From an uncultured Flavihumibacter sp. (GTDB taxonomy: Bacteria; Bacteroidota; Bacteroidia; Chitinophagales; Chitinophagaceae): a DNA stretch of 64,000 nt. The position numbers were made by a program, and so were the translations under genes. Shown here piece after piece: positions 53,962 through 61,991 of the stretch (position 1 is the stretch's first letter; each line of letters starts with the position of its first letter). The stretch covers positions 148,384 through 212,383 of the forward strand of contig CABHOY010000071.1 of assembly GCA_902168105.1 (NCBI GenBank). Reading direction: 5' to 3'. The notes under the pieces are model-generated. The model searched no databases, was not told the origin of the DNA, and saw only the letters and a list, made by a program, of their open reading frames with translations.

Positions 53962-55074
53962 ATGAATAACAACGCTCTTCCTACAAAACCTCACTATCAG
54001 ATATTAGATGGGTTACGTGGTGTGGCTGCGATAATAGTAGTATGGTTCCATCTATGTGAACCACATGCTACCAGTCACCTTACTCAATTGATCAATCACG
54101 GCTATCTTGCTGTGGACTTTTTCTTTCTTCTTTCCGGATTCGTAATAGGTTACGCATACGACGACAGATGGGATAAACTTACAGTCAGCACCTTTTTAAG
54201 ACGTCGTTTTGAACGGCTGCAGCCACTTGTTATTTTGGGTATGACACTGGGTGCATTGGGTTTCTATTTTACTGAATCTGCAATATGGCCACTTATTCAT
54301 ACCGTGCCTGTATGGAAAATGTTGGTCGTTATGCTTATTGGTTATACCATATTACCAGTTCCATTGTCGATGGATATACGTGGCTGGCAGGAGATGCATC
54401 CACTAAACAGTGTGGCCTGGTCTTTATTTTTTGAATACATCGCTAATATATTATACGCAATAGGGATCAGACGATTGTCAAATAAGGCGCTGGCCATTTT
54501 GGTCGGATTAGCGGCGGCGGCACTGGTATACTTTGCTGTAACCAATTCAAATGGTGATGTAACCGGCGGCTGGACATTAACGGTAGAGCAGGTTCAGGTT
54601 GGGATGACGCGAATGATGTATCCATTTTTCGCAGGATTATTATTATCACGGCTTGGGAAAAAAATACATATCAAAAATTCTTTTCTGTGGAGTTCATTAT
54701 TGCTAGCGGCGGTATTGTTTATGCCACGAATTGGCGGAGCTGATTATTTGTGGATGAATGGCCTCTATGAGGCAATATGTATCATTCTTGTTTTCCCCCT
54801 GATAGTGCTGATCGGAGCTGGGGCGGAAATGAATAGTAACAGTGAGCGTAAGATCTGTAAATTACTTGGTGATATATCGTATCCGCTATACATCACCCAT
54901 TATACGCTTGTTTATTTCTATGTGGGATGGGTTAGCGATCACAAAGGAATAACACTTGCACAATCCTGGCCATATGCGTTAAGTACCTTTTTAGGAGCTA
55001 TTGTAGTTGCATATGCAAGCTTGAAACTATTTGATGAACCGGTACGCGCCTGGCTTCGTAAGACGTTAAAATAA
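53962..55074 (+). CDS. Acyltransferase family 3 (OafA-like) integral membrane protein
   Basis: 370 residues from ATG 53962; a TTG frame at 53932 would start inside the upstream hairpin and is not used. The family signature is present: ILDGLRGVAAIIVVWFHL at the N-terminus, HGYLAVDFFFLLSGFVIGYAY with the catalytic-type His and Asp, then FLRRRFERLQPLVILGM. About ten membrane segments follow, and the end is GDISYPLYITHYTLVYF plus FLGAIVVAYASLKLFDEPVR. Such enzymes O-acylate cell-surface glycans or small molecules. The acceptor is unknown. It is a single gene ended by a shared bidirectional terminator. Confidence 0.92.
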   Translation: MNNNALPTKPHYQILDGLRGVAAIIVVWFHLCEPHATSHLTQLINHGYLAVDFFFLLSGFVIGYAYDDRWDKLTVSTFLRRRFERLQPLVILGMTLGALGFYFTESAIWPLIHTVPVWKMLVVMLIGYTILPVPLSMDIRGWQEMHPLNSVAWSLFFEYIANILYAIGIRRLSNKALAILVGLAAAALVYFAVTNSNGDVTGGWTLTVEQVQVGMTRMMYPFFAGLLLSRLGKKIHIKNSFLWSSLLLAAVLFMPRIGGADYLWMNGLYEAICIILVFPLIVLIGAGAEMNSNSERKICKLLGDISYPLYITHYTLVYFYVGWVSDHKGITLAQSWPYALSTFLGAIVVAYASLKLFDEPVRAWLRKTLK

Positions 55075-55163
55075 AAGCAGGGCTAATGCTGGTACCAATT
55101 CCGGTCATTAACCCAATCCTGGCTCCGTCTAAGCGGGACCCTGATAACAACAATAAGGTATAA

Positions 55164-55200
55164 AAAAACGCTTCAAGCAACTGACTTGAAGCGTTTTTAT
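55164..55200. terminator. Bidirectional terminator between acyltransferase gene and cassette B
   Basis: A perfect 14-bp stem AAAAACGCTTCAAG / CTTGAAGCGTTTTT with 7-nt loop has T runs on both strands. It separates convergent genes. Confidence 0.85.
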
Positions 55201-55222
55201 TTAGGTATTTTTATTTTAATAT

Positions 55223-55690
55223 CTATATGTATTGCCGCTGAATATTTGAAAGCTCGACCACCCAGATCTTTACATCTTTTACATAATTAATGTAGGCGAC
55301 ACGATAACCTGGTTTGAGGTAAAACCACGTACATTCGCCGTTGCTTTTCTCAATGATTATACGCGGTTTGCGTTTTTTCATAGAGTAATCAACATCAATG
55401 ATTTTTGCCCGGGGGGCGTTCGGTCTGTTGGTTGTCAGCATTGAGTTGTAAATGATACTATTATCTAACCTGATTATAATGCTATCATTGAACTGCTTTT
55501 CAAAGATCAGGCGGATATTCTTCTTTAACGTATCAGCATAGTCTTTTTCTCCCGATTCTGCTTCTCTTGAAGTCTCAATAGCAGGCAGAACTTCATTATC
55601 ACAGCCTCTCTTTTTCTGCCCTACGGATGTTAGAACAGACAAGAGCAGAAGGAATAGCAGGAATATCTTTTTATCTTTTTTGTTGCGCAT
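55223..55690 (-). CDS. Small exported protein, third gene of cassette B (candidate inhibitor/immunity)
   Basis: 155 residues with a signal peptide (KKIFLLFLLLLSVLTSVGQ). The mature part has an Arg/Lys-rich centre (VDYSMKKRKPRIIIEKSNGE) between predicted strands (IIIRLDNSIIYNS, YRVAYINYVKDVKIWVVELS). No family is recognised. It overlaps the end of the RHS-linker/metzincin gene by 20 bp, so the two are translationally linked. It holds the same place as the 177-residue gene of cassette A but does not look homologous to it, as expected if each one matches its own variable C-terminal domain. This role is inference. Confidence 0.7.
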   Translation of the reverse strand: MRNKKDKKIFLLFLLLLSVLTSVGQKKRGCDNEVLPAIETSREAESGEKDYADTLKKNIRLIFEKQFNDSIIIRLDNSIIYNSMLTTNRPNAPRAKIIDVDYSMKKRKPRIIIEKSNGECTWFYLKPGYRVAYINYVKDVKIWVVELSNIQRQYI

Positions 55691-56726
55691 CGGTATCTAT
55701 TTGGTTAGAGACTTGTTTTGCTTGTCCTGGGCTTACCTTGCTTCTGTCAAATTTTTCCGGTACATGGTCATTTATAGGTTTACCATTAACCTTTGTCGTT
55801 GGATAGATCATTATATTATGGATTACCCGTTCCCATACAGCGTTGGGGCCAAGCTTATGATCTATTATCCGCTTGCCGTCAGCGTCAACACCGACAGTTG
55901 TGATCAATTGAATGTCCGCTGCCTGGTTTTCATCATCAGGATGATTAGGCCCTGCGGTATGAATTAATTCATGAATAAGGTCACGTGCCAGATCTTTGGC
56001 GGTACGGGGTGTGTTAGGAGCCACTCCCTTCCTGGAATCATAAGCATTTACCAAATTCTTATTATGTACTGTATTTATAAAATATGTTTCTCCTCCTTTA
56101 GGGTCGCCAGGATTATCCCAAATTGTAGTTCCGAAATCAGACTCCTCGAGTGTACTGACGTATTCAATTTCAATTGATCCCGAATAAGTGGTCTGACCAT
56201 TTTTCGCATCTGTGAATGTAGTTGGAAATTGAGCAATTACTTCCCGTTTTAATCCTTCTACATCCTTGAATATTTCAGATTCGTTCTTGACCTTCAATTT
56301 TACATGAAATTGTACATTGGTTATGCCGGTTTTCGGATCATAAGTTTCTGTTTTGGCCCATTCCAAACCGTCAAGGTCAATTCCATCCAGTGGTCTGTTA
56401 CTGGCAAACTGGTAAGGTGTTAACTCAGCATATTTGTGAGTAAGAGGATCTACCGAAAGAAAACGCAGGATATCTTGTCTTGAAATACTTGTTTGACTAA
56501 GTAACATTGAATCATTTCCATAAAGCAATACCTCACTTTTTTCAACATCAATTACCATTCTGGAAATGTCCTCAGTAGTATCCTTATTTTCAATAGAATA
56601 TCCTTTGATAGTAGTAATATACTTGTTCCTGGGTATATATCCAAAATCACTGTATGGATTCAGCACCTGTCCATTTGCTATGGTTACAGACAGGATCAGC
56701 ATCATTAGCGATAGCGATATTTTCAT
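55671..56726 (-). CDS. Exported RHS-core-like protein with C-terminal metzincin-type peptidase motif (cassette B)
   Basis: 351 residues. Signal peptide MKISLSLMMLILSVTIANG, a shared N-terminal domain (NPYSDFGY, NKDT), and the RHS-core-like linker at 89-122 with FLSVDPLTHKYAELTPYQFA and GIDLDGLE. By hand count 28 of 34 linker residues equal those of the cassette A protein. The C-terminal domain is unrelated to that of cassette A: it carries H252-E-L-I-H256-T-A-G259-P-N-H262, an exact HExxHxxGxxH zinc motif, with Asp/Glu-rich residues following and a possible Met-turn in HNIMIYPTT about 45 residues later. It is thus a probable exported zinc metallopeptidase. It lies 21 bp after the transglutaminase-like gene. 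Confidence 0.82.
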   Translation of the reverse strand: MKISLSLMMLILSVTIANGQVLNPYSDFGYIPRNKYITTIKGYSIENKDTTEDISRMVIDVEKSEVLLYGNDSMLLSQTSISRQDILRFLSVDPLTHKYAELTPYQFASNRPLDGIDLDGLEWAKTETYDPKTGITNVQFHVKLKVKNESEIFKDVEGLKREVIAQFPTTFTDAKNGQTTYSGSIEIEYVSTLEESDFGTTIWDNPGDPKGGETYFINTVHNKNLVNAYDSRKGVAPNTPRTAKDLARDLIHELIHTAGPNHPDDENQAADIQLITTVGVDADGKRIIDHKLGPNAVWERVIHNIMIYPTTKVNGKPINDHVPEKFDRSKVSPGQAKQVSNQIDTDAQQKR

Positions 56727-56747
56727 AGGTAAGAATTTAATGCCTAT

Positions 56748-57797
56748 TTATTTTTTTGTGACTGTTTTTTGTTTTTCGTTCTCCCGTACCCATCCTTCAT
56801 ATTCTTTTTTAGACGGTTCTCTATAACCTAGTTCACTTAACTGCCGTTCTATAAGAGATAATTCTTTTTTAAATGCTTCTTCCGATTTGGGCTGTTTCTG
56901 TTTTCTTGCCCCCAGTAATTTTACACGATAGTGCTCAAATTTAACGAGGTACAGGTATATGCCGGTCGGATAATAACGCAGTCCGGTTTCGATCACTTTT
57001 TCATCAAATTCATCTGTTCCAAATTGCATCTGATAGTTTGCGGCAAGATCTTTCAATACTAAGGCCAAAGATTGTTTTTGTGTAAGCGCATTCATATATA
57101 TTCCGGAGCTAACCTGCTCTACGGTCACGCCTGTTTGCTGCATAATCCAGGCATCCCTGGCAAAACTACCGCTGGTCATTTCCAGGTTGATCCAATTGCC
57201 TTTTTCATCTTTGTGTTTTATGAAACAATGAAAAGGAGCCAGGGCCAGAGATGCAGATGCTCCACATTCTTCAGTTAGTATTTTATATAGAAAAGGAAGT
57301 GAATTACAGTTTCCTTTTTTTGTCTTAAGCAATTTCGAAACAAAACCTATTTCGGGATCTTTAGTGGAAATGAAGTGTTGAAAATCATAAGTATATGGGC
57401 GATATTCATTAGCAGGAATTGAATCTTCCATATAGGTGAACGCAGCCCAGTTGGCGGCAGTCCGATAACTTTCTATATGTTTTTCCTCAATTAGGGATCG
57501 CAGTTTTATGGCAATTGAACTGATTTCAGTATTAAACTGATCATAGTTCAGCGTGTTATTTAAATATGCATTTTCCATCAGGAATACGGCCCTTTTGAAT
57601 TGTAAAGGCGATTTCCCTTCAAGCATAAGATTAATTTCAGTAAAAGCAGCTTTATATAGGGCTTTATGTTGCTCATTTGATTGGCCGGAAAAGGCCATTG
57701 AAGACGAACAGACATGACAAACTAAAAAAAGCAGGATCTTAAATGGACTATTGATCAATCCTGACAACCCCTTCAAATAAACCCTTAACAATTTCAA
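56748..57797 (-). CDS. Exported transglutaminase/SirB1-like protein, first gene of cassette B
   Basis: 349 residues, paralogue of the protein at 49952-50968. The N-terminus is longer, with a hydrophobic signal KILLFLVCHVCSSSMAFS. The core has Cys164 in KKGNCNSLPFLYKIL, His190 in ALAPFHCFIKHKD and NLEMTSGSFARD, followed by GVTVEQVSSGIYMNALTQKQ and a helical TPR-like end. It starts the second cassette operon, 21 bp before the RHS-linker gene. High conservation of this partner, against complete divergence of the C-terminal peptidase domains it accompanies, suggests it works on the shared N-terminal/linker part of those proteins, which is inference. Confidence 0.82.
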   Translation of the reverse strand: MKLLRVYLKGLSGLINSPFKILLFLVCHVCSSSMAFSGQSNEQHKALYKAAFTEINLMLEGKSPLQFKRAVFLMENAYLNNTLNYDQFNTEISSIAIKLRSLIEEKHIESYRTAANWAAFTYMEDSIPANEYRPYTYDFQHFISTKDPEIGFVSKLLKTKKGNCNSLPFLYKILTEECGASASLALAPFHCFIKHKDEKGNWINLEMTSGSFARDAWIMQQTGVTVEQVSSGIYMNALTQKQSLALVLKDLAANYQMQFGTDEFDEKVIETGLRYYPTGIYLYLVKFEHYRVKLLGARKQKQPKSEEAFKKELSLIERQLSELGYREPSKKEYEGWVRENEKQKTVTKK

Positions 57798-57813
57798 TCA
57801 GTTTAGGAATCCC

Positions 57814-57821
57814 CAAAAGTA
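57814..57821 (-). promoter_or_regulatory. -7 box upstream of cassette B
   Basis: On the - strand TACTTTTG, a full match to TAnnTTTG, 17 bp before the annotated start. This implies a very short leader, or that a later ATG is used. Confidence 0.4.
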
Positions 57822-57910
57822 GGTTTTTCCAGGTTATAAGGGAGGAATTTCGCACCTGCTTTTTATTATCCGCATACAGACAATTCTTTTATAGATATAA
57901 TATTATCCTA

Positions 57911-58009
57911 TCAATTTGGCTTTATCGTGATTTATTTGACTATTTAGAGCCGAATAGGTGGTCAATTTGGCTCTAAGTGTAATTTTGGGTATATTTAGAG
58001 CCAAATTGA
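57911..58009 (+). promoter_or_regulatory. Two tandem palindromic operator-like units with promoter inside
   Basis: Unit 1 has arms TCAATTTGGCTTTA (57911-57924) and TTTAGAGCCGAATA (57943-57956). Unit 2 has perfect arms TCAATTTGGCTCTAA (57962-57976) and TTAGAGCCAAATTGA (57995-58009). Both have an 18-bp spacer and the units are offset by 51 bp. A full -7 box TAATTTTG (57980-57987) lies in the unit 2 spacer, and a near match TTTATTTG lies in unit 1. The ATPase start codon is 7 bp downstream. This is a strong candidate for autoregulated binding. Confidence 0.8.
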
Positions 58010-58015
58010 CTTGTT

Positions 58016-59437
58016 ATGGGCAGATTAATCGGAAGGGAAAAAGAGCTGAAAGTGTTAGAAATGGCTAAAGAATCCGAGACTTCGCAGTTTATCGCAGTAT
58101 ATGGTCGCCGAAGAGTAGGTAAAACCTTTTTAATCAGAGAAGCATTTCAGCAGGATTTTACATTTTATCTTACTGGAGTCGCTAACATAAATCTGTCGCA
58201 GAATTTATCTAATTTTCAAAGGGCATTAGAAAAGTATTGGCCCGATGGACATATTTCTACCCCTCAAAATTGGTTTGCGGCATTCAGGCAATTGGAAGAG
58301 TTATTATCAAAAAGTTCTAAGAAGAAGAAAGTAGTATTCCTGGATGAGCTTCCCTGGTTGGATACTGCACAATCTGGTTTTATTCAGGCACTCGATTATT
58401 TCTGGAATTCATACGCCAGCGCAAGAAAGGATGTTATTCTGATTGTATGTGGCTCGGCTGCGTCATGGATGATCAATACCCTGATTCATAATAAAGGAGG
58501 ACTACACAATAGAGTGACTCACAGGATACGCCTCGAACCTTTTACATTAAAGGAGTGCGAAACTTTTTTTCAAAGTCGTGGGGGAGCATTTAGCCGTTAC
58601 CAGTTAATTCAATTATATATGGTGATGGGAGGTGTTCCTTTTTATCTTGATCATGTAGATGTAGGGATGAGTGCTTCTCAAAATATAAATCGATTATGTT
58701 TTCAGCGAGACGGACTATTGATTGAGGAATTCAGGGATCTTTATATTTCTTTATTTAATAAAGCAGAGAAGCATCTTTCGGTAATAGAAACGCTAAGCAA
58801 GAAAGCAAAGGGGTTAACACGTTCGGAGATTATTGATGATACCAAGCTGCCTAATGCAGGAAGTACAACAAGGATATTAAACGAACTGGAAGAAAGTGGT
58901 TTTATACGTAAGTACATATCATTTGGTAAAAAGGAAAAAGGTAGTCTTTATCAATTAAGTGATTTTTATTCCTTGTTTTATATCAAATTTATACGGGGAA
59001 ACCATACGATAAATGAGAATAGCTGGATTAACGGACTTAATACTCCACAACAGCGAGCCTGGAGTGGATATGCCTTTGAGCAGGTTTGTTTTGCCCATTT
59101 ACCGGAAATTAAGCATGCTCTTGGAATTAGTGGTGTCCAGACGAGTAGTTCTTCCTGGATAAACATGGGGGAAGGAAACAGAAGTCAAATAGATCTTGTT
59201 ATAGACCGAAAGGACGATGTTATTAATGTCTGCGAAATGAAGTTTTCTATCAGCCCCTTTACTATTGATAAAAAGTATCAGGAGGAATTACAGAATAAAA
59301 TAGACATTTTTCGAGCGGCGACACGTACTAATAAATCTATTTTTTTGACAATGATCACTACGTTTGGAATAGTAAAAAATATACATGCTAATAGTATCGT
59401 TCAGAATAGTTTAACCATGGATGATTTATTTGCATGA
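58016..59437 (+). CDS. AAA-type ATPase of the archaeal ATPase/DUF234 family
   Basis: 473 residues. Walker A GRRRVGKT (residues 30-37), Walker B KKKVVFLDELPW near 107-118, sensor-like IVCGSAASWM, then helical and winged-helix parts (LTRSEIIDDTKLPNAGSTTR, LNELEESGFIRKY). The C-terminal DUF234-like domain contains GNRSQIDLVIDRKDDVINVC followed by EMKFS, the D...ExK pattern of a PD-(D/E)xK nuclease-like fold. These ATPases are scattered by horizontal transfer among Bacteroidota and archaea, and their role is unknown. It is preceded by a striking palindromic control region and followed 15 bp later by the SWIM gene. Confidence 0.9.
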   Translation: MGRLIGREKELKVLEMAKESETSQFIAVYGRRRVGKTFLIREAFQQDFTFYLTGVANINLSQNLSNFQRALEKYWPDGHISTPQNWFAAFRQLEELLSKSSKKKKVVFLDELPWLDTAQSGFIQALDYFWNSYASARKDVILIVCGSAASWMINTLIHNKGGLHNRVTHRIRLEPFTLKECETFFQSRGGAFSRYQLIQLYMVMGGVPFYLDHVDVGMSASQNINRLCFQRDGLLIEEFRDLYISLFNKAEKHLSVIETLSKKAKGLTRSEIIDDTKLPNAGSTTRILNELEESGFIRKYISFGKKEKGSLYQLSDFYSLFYIKFIRGNHTINENSWINGLNTPQQRAWSGYAFEQVCFAHLPEIKHALGISGVQTSSSSWINMGEGNRSQIDLVIDRKDDVINVCEMKFSISPFTIDKKYQEELQNKIDIFRAATRTNKSIFLTMITTFGIVKNIHANSIVQNSLTMDDLFA

Positions 59438-59452
59438 TTAAAGCCCGGCCAT

Positions 59453-61201
59453 ATGCTCACATTGAAAAATTTTGAATTACAGATAAGTAGTAAGATCGTA
59501 CATCGTGGAAGAGAGTACTATGAAAATACTGCTGTTGTAGATCTGGAAGAAACAGAGGATGGTTTATGGTGTGCGGAAGTGATGGGAAGCGACACGTATG
59601 AAGTAGAAGTGAGGATTTTTAAAAGGAACAGGGTAGAATCATATTCATGCAATTGTCCCTATGACGGTGACATCTGCAAGCATATTGTTGCTGTTTTATT
59701 TGTTTTGAAGGAAGAATTGAATAATGTACCTGTTCAAAAAAAGGCTATTCCTAAAATTGATTTTAAGGAATTATTGCAGAAAATAAGTCTTGAGGAATAT
59801 CAAACGTTTATTCTGACTCATGCCGCAGGAGATATAAAGTTCAAATCACTCTTTGAACGCTATTTTGCAGATAAAGATTACAGCATTGATGTAGGTAAAA
59901 ATTATACCAAATATCTCAGGAGCTTAATTCGGGACAATTCGGATGGAGATTATATTAATTATAGATCTACCCATCGATTGACGAATGAAATTAATAGCCT
60001 GCTTGAGGAAGGATGCCAGCTTATGCAAAAAAGCCATTTTCGTAATGCTTTTCTTTTGGCCCGGTCAGTATTGACAGAAGTTATCGAACTTGGTACCTAC
60101 AGCGATGATTCGAGTGGATACATTGGCGACATTATTTCTTCCTCCATAGAATTGATAAAAGGGATAGCTGAAACCGAAGTTGTAACGACAGACATACTGG
60201 AAGAGATTTTCGATTTTGTGAGATCAGCGATAAGTAGTGCTGTGTATTTTGAATATGGTGACTTTGGATATAGCATGGTCGATGTGTATCATACACTTTC
60301 CATAAAACTTGGCAAAGAGAAATTGTATCTCGAATATATTGATGATCAGCTTAAAGCTTCATCAGTAGATAAGGATTCTTACAGAAAGGATTACTTCCTT
60401 GTACAAAAAATAGAATTTTTAAAAGCAATCGGCAATGTTAGTGAGGCTGAAAAGATTGTTCGGAAAAATCTACATGTCGTAAATGTTCGGCGGGGAGAGG
60501 TGGCCCGTTTAATAGGAGAAAAGGAATTGAATGCGGCGAAGGAACTAATTGTGGAGGGAATTGAAATTGCAAGGAAAAATGATCATCCGGGAACAGTTGC
60601 ACAATGGGAAAAAGATCTACTGGATATTGCTGTTTTAGAAAACGATAAGAAAATGGTCAGGCACTATGCAAAGCATTTTGCTTTTGATGGGGGCTTTCAT
60701 CTGATTTACTATAATCAGTGGAAGAGTTCCTTCACTATTGTTGAATGGGAAGAGGAAATAGAAAATTATATCGCGCAAACAATAGCGGCTATAGAGCTGC
60801 AACATCAGAAAAATAAGGGAAAATTGTGGTACTCGCCAGATACACTGCTGCTTGATTTACTCGCCCCTATCTATGTAGAAGAAAAATACTGGGACAGGCT
60901 ACTTAGCCTTATGAGCAAAGATCCAGATCTGAATCGTTTAATACAATACCATCATTATTTATTGAATATATATCCATTGCAACTGTTAGCAATATACCTC
61001 CCTGCATTTGAACGTAAAGGCGACATAGTAGGAAACCGTCGTGAATATGCAGATTTGGCTATTAAAATGATAATGGTAATGGAAACTATTCCCGAAGGAA
61101 AAGATGAAGTCATTGCTGTTGCAAAGGAAATAAATCGGAAATATCCCCGTCGGCCCGCTATGATAGAAGAACTGAATAGGGTCATTAACATGCGGGGCTA
61201 A
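59453..61201 (+). CDS. SWIM zinc-finger protein
   Basis: 582 residues, cytoplasmic. The SWIM motif C-x-C-x6-C-x-H is at about 63-74 (SYSCNCPYDGDICKHIVAVL), after a beta-rich start (VHRGREYYENTAVVDLEETE). The rest is a long helical array, TPR-like, with an acidic and aromatic C-terminal half. SWIM domains bind DNA or proteins; in bacteria they often accompany SNF2 helicases or ATPases. Here the only partner is the AAA ATPase 15 bp upstream, so the two form an operon and probably act together. The precise function is unknown. Confidence 0.87.
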   Translation: MLTLKNFELQISSKIVHRGREYYENTAVVDLEETEDGLWCAEVMGSDTYEVEVRIFKRNRVESYSCNCPYDGDICKHIVAVLFVLKEELNNVPVQKKAIPKIDFKELLQKISLEEYQTFILTHAAGDIKFKSLFERYFADKDYSIDVGKNYTKYLRSLIRDNSDGDYINYRSTHRLTNEINSLLEEGCQLMQKSHFRNAFLLARSVLTEVIELGTYSDDSSGYIGDIISSSIELIKGIAETEVVTTDILEEIFDFVRSAISSAVYFEYGDFGYSMVDVYHTLSIKLGKEKLYLEYIDDQLKASSVDKDSYRKDYFLVQKIEFLKAIGNVSEAEKIVRKNLHVVNVRRGEVARLIGEKELNAAKELIVEGIEIARKNDHPGTVAQWEKDLLDIAVLENDKKMVRHYAKHFAFDGGFHLIYYNQWKSSFTIVEWEEEIENYIAQTIAAIELQHQKNKGKLWYSPDTLLLDLLAPIYVEEKYWDRLLSLMSKDPDLNRLIQYHHYLLNIYPLQLLAIYLPAFERKGDIVGNRREYADLAIKMIMVMETIPEGKDEVIAVAKEINRKYPRRPAMIEELNRVINMRG

Positions 61202-61225
61202 AAATGACGCAATGTCTAAAATAAG

Positions 61226-61272
61226 AAAGTGGATATAATCAAGTAGGTTTCTTGCTCGAATATATCCACTTT
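61226..61272 (+). terminator. Stem-loop after the SWIM gene
   Basis: A perfect 12-bp repeat AAAGTGGATATA / TATATCCACTTT encloses a smaller CAAG/CTTG stem, 24 bp after the SWIM stop. There is no long U run, so it is a weak terminator or an RNA-end structure. Confidence 0.4.
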
Positions 61273-61423
61273 GCCTGGTTGCGGGCTGGAAGGGACAACT
61301 TTCGAACCGGTTTTCAAACGACCTTGATGATATAGAAGAATTTATAATAAGTATAATAGTAACTTGCGGAAACTAATTTTCTTTTAATAACAAGTAATCA
61401 AACACTACGATAAAAACCATTCT

Positions 61424-61666
61424 GTGGGCATAAAAATCAAGTTTAATAATAATATTCCTGAACAGTGGAAGAATAACAAATATCTGAAAGGAGTTACGCT
61501 TGTATTTGGCGTGATTTTAACATTATCTGCTGTTGTTTCGATGGTTGTGAAAAACTTCTGTGTACAGGAAAGTGGGCTTTATCAGATTTTCAGCGGAAGT
61601 AATAGTCTGCTTAATTTTATCCTGGGAGGCATATTGCTTTACCTATATTTTTGCTTAAAGCGGTAA
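61424..61666 (+). CDS. Small membrane protein of unknown function
   Basis: 80 residues from a GTG start at 61424; there is no ATG alternative upstream. A basic N-terminus (GIKIKFNNNIPEQWKNNKYL) is followed by two hydrophobic segments, GVTLVFGVILTLSAVVSMVV and SLLNFILGGILLYLYFCL. No family is recognised. It is a single short gene between the SWIM and SUKH-like genes, and could be a spurious frame, though the two clean membrane segments favour a real one. Confidence 0.45.
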   Translation: MGIKIKFNNNIPEQWKNNKYLKGVTLVFGVILTLSAVVSMVVKNFCVQESGLYQIFSGSNSLLNFILGGILLYLYFCLKR

Positions 61667-61991
61667 TCATAGGTTGATTTACTTTGCGAGCTACCAGTGA
61701 TTATGCTGCCTGGCTGTAGTTCGTCAACATAGTAATTCACAATCTGCTTTTCCCGATATGACATATCGTTTTCTTACATTCGTTGAAATTAAGGCCACCT
61801 TCTCTGCCGTCTTAAAACGGTCATTTGTGATGGTAGATGATGTAGTTTACTTACCTTATGTGAAGAAATTAAAGGCATACAGTGGCTTTTAAAATACATG
61901 AACGAAAGGGCTTCATCAATTTTCTACGGGAATAATTTATAACTATATTAAATTCATTGCTATCGATATCCTAGCCTTTTTAAAGTCTTTT
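61667..61991. other. Intergenic region with decayed-looking short frames
   Basis: 325 bp. Two short frames overlap here: - strand 61639-61764 (41 codons, MSYREKQIVNYYVDELQPGS...) and + strand 61758-61892 (44 codons, ending VDDVVYLPYVKKLKAYSGF). Both have gene-like amino-acid composition but match nothing I know and are too short to judge. They may be remnants of a decayed gene. Confidence 0.35.

Noticed and set aside
57798..58015. CRISPR-like array suggested by repeated TTTGGCT/AGAGCC words
   Set aside because: There are only two units, they are palindromic operator-like sites with a promoter box inside, and no spacers of regular unique sequence or cas genes are present.
61288..61325. tRNA-like words on the - strand (TTGAAAAC, GGTTCGAA, CCCT) resembling tRNA-Ser
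   Set aside because: The T-loop-like word is not flanked by pairing arms and the spacing does not fit a tRNA; probably coincidence, although a heavily decayed remnant cannot be excluded.
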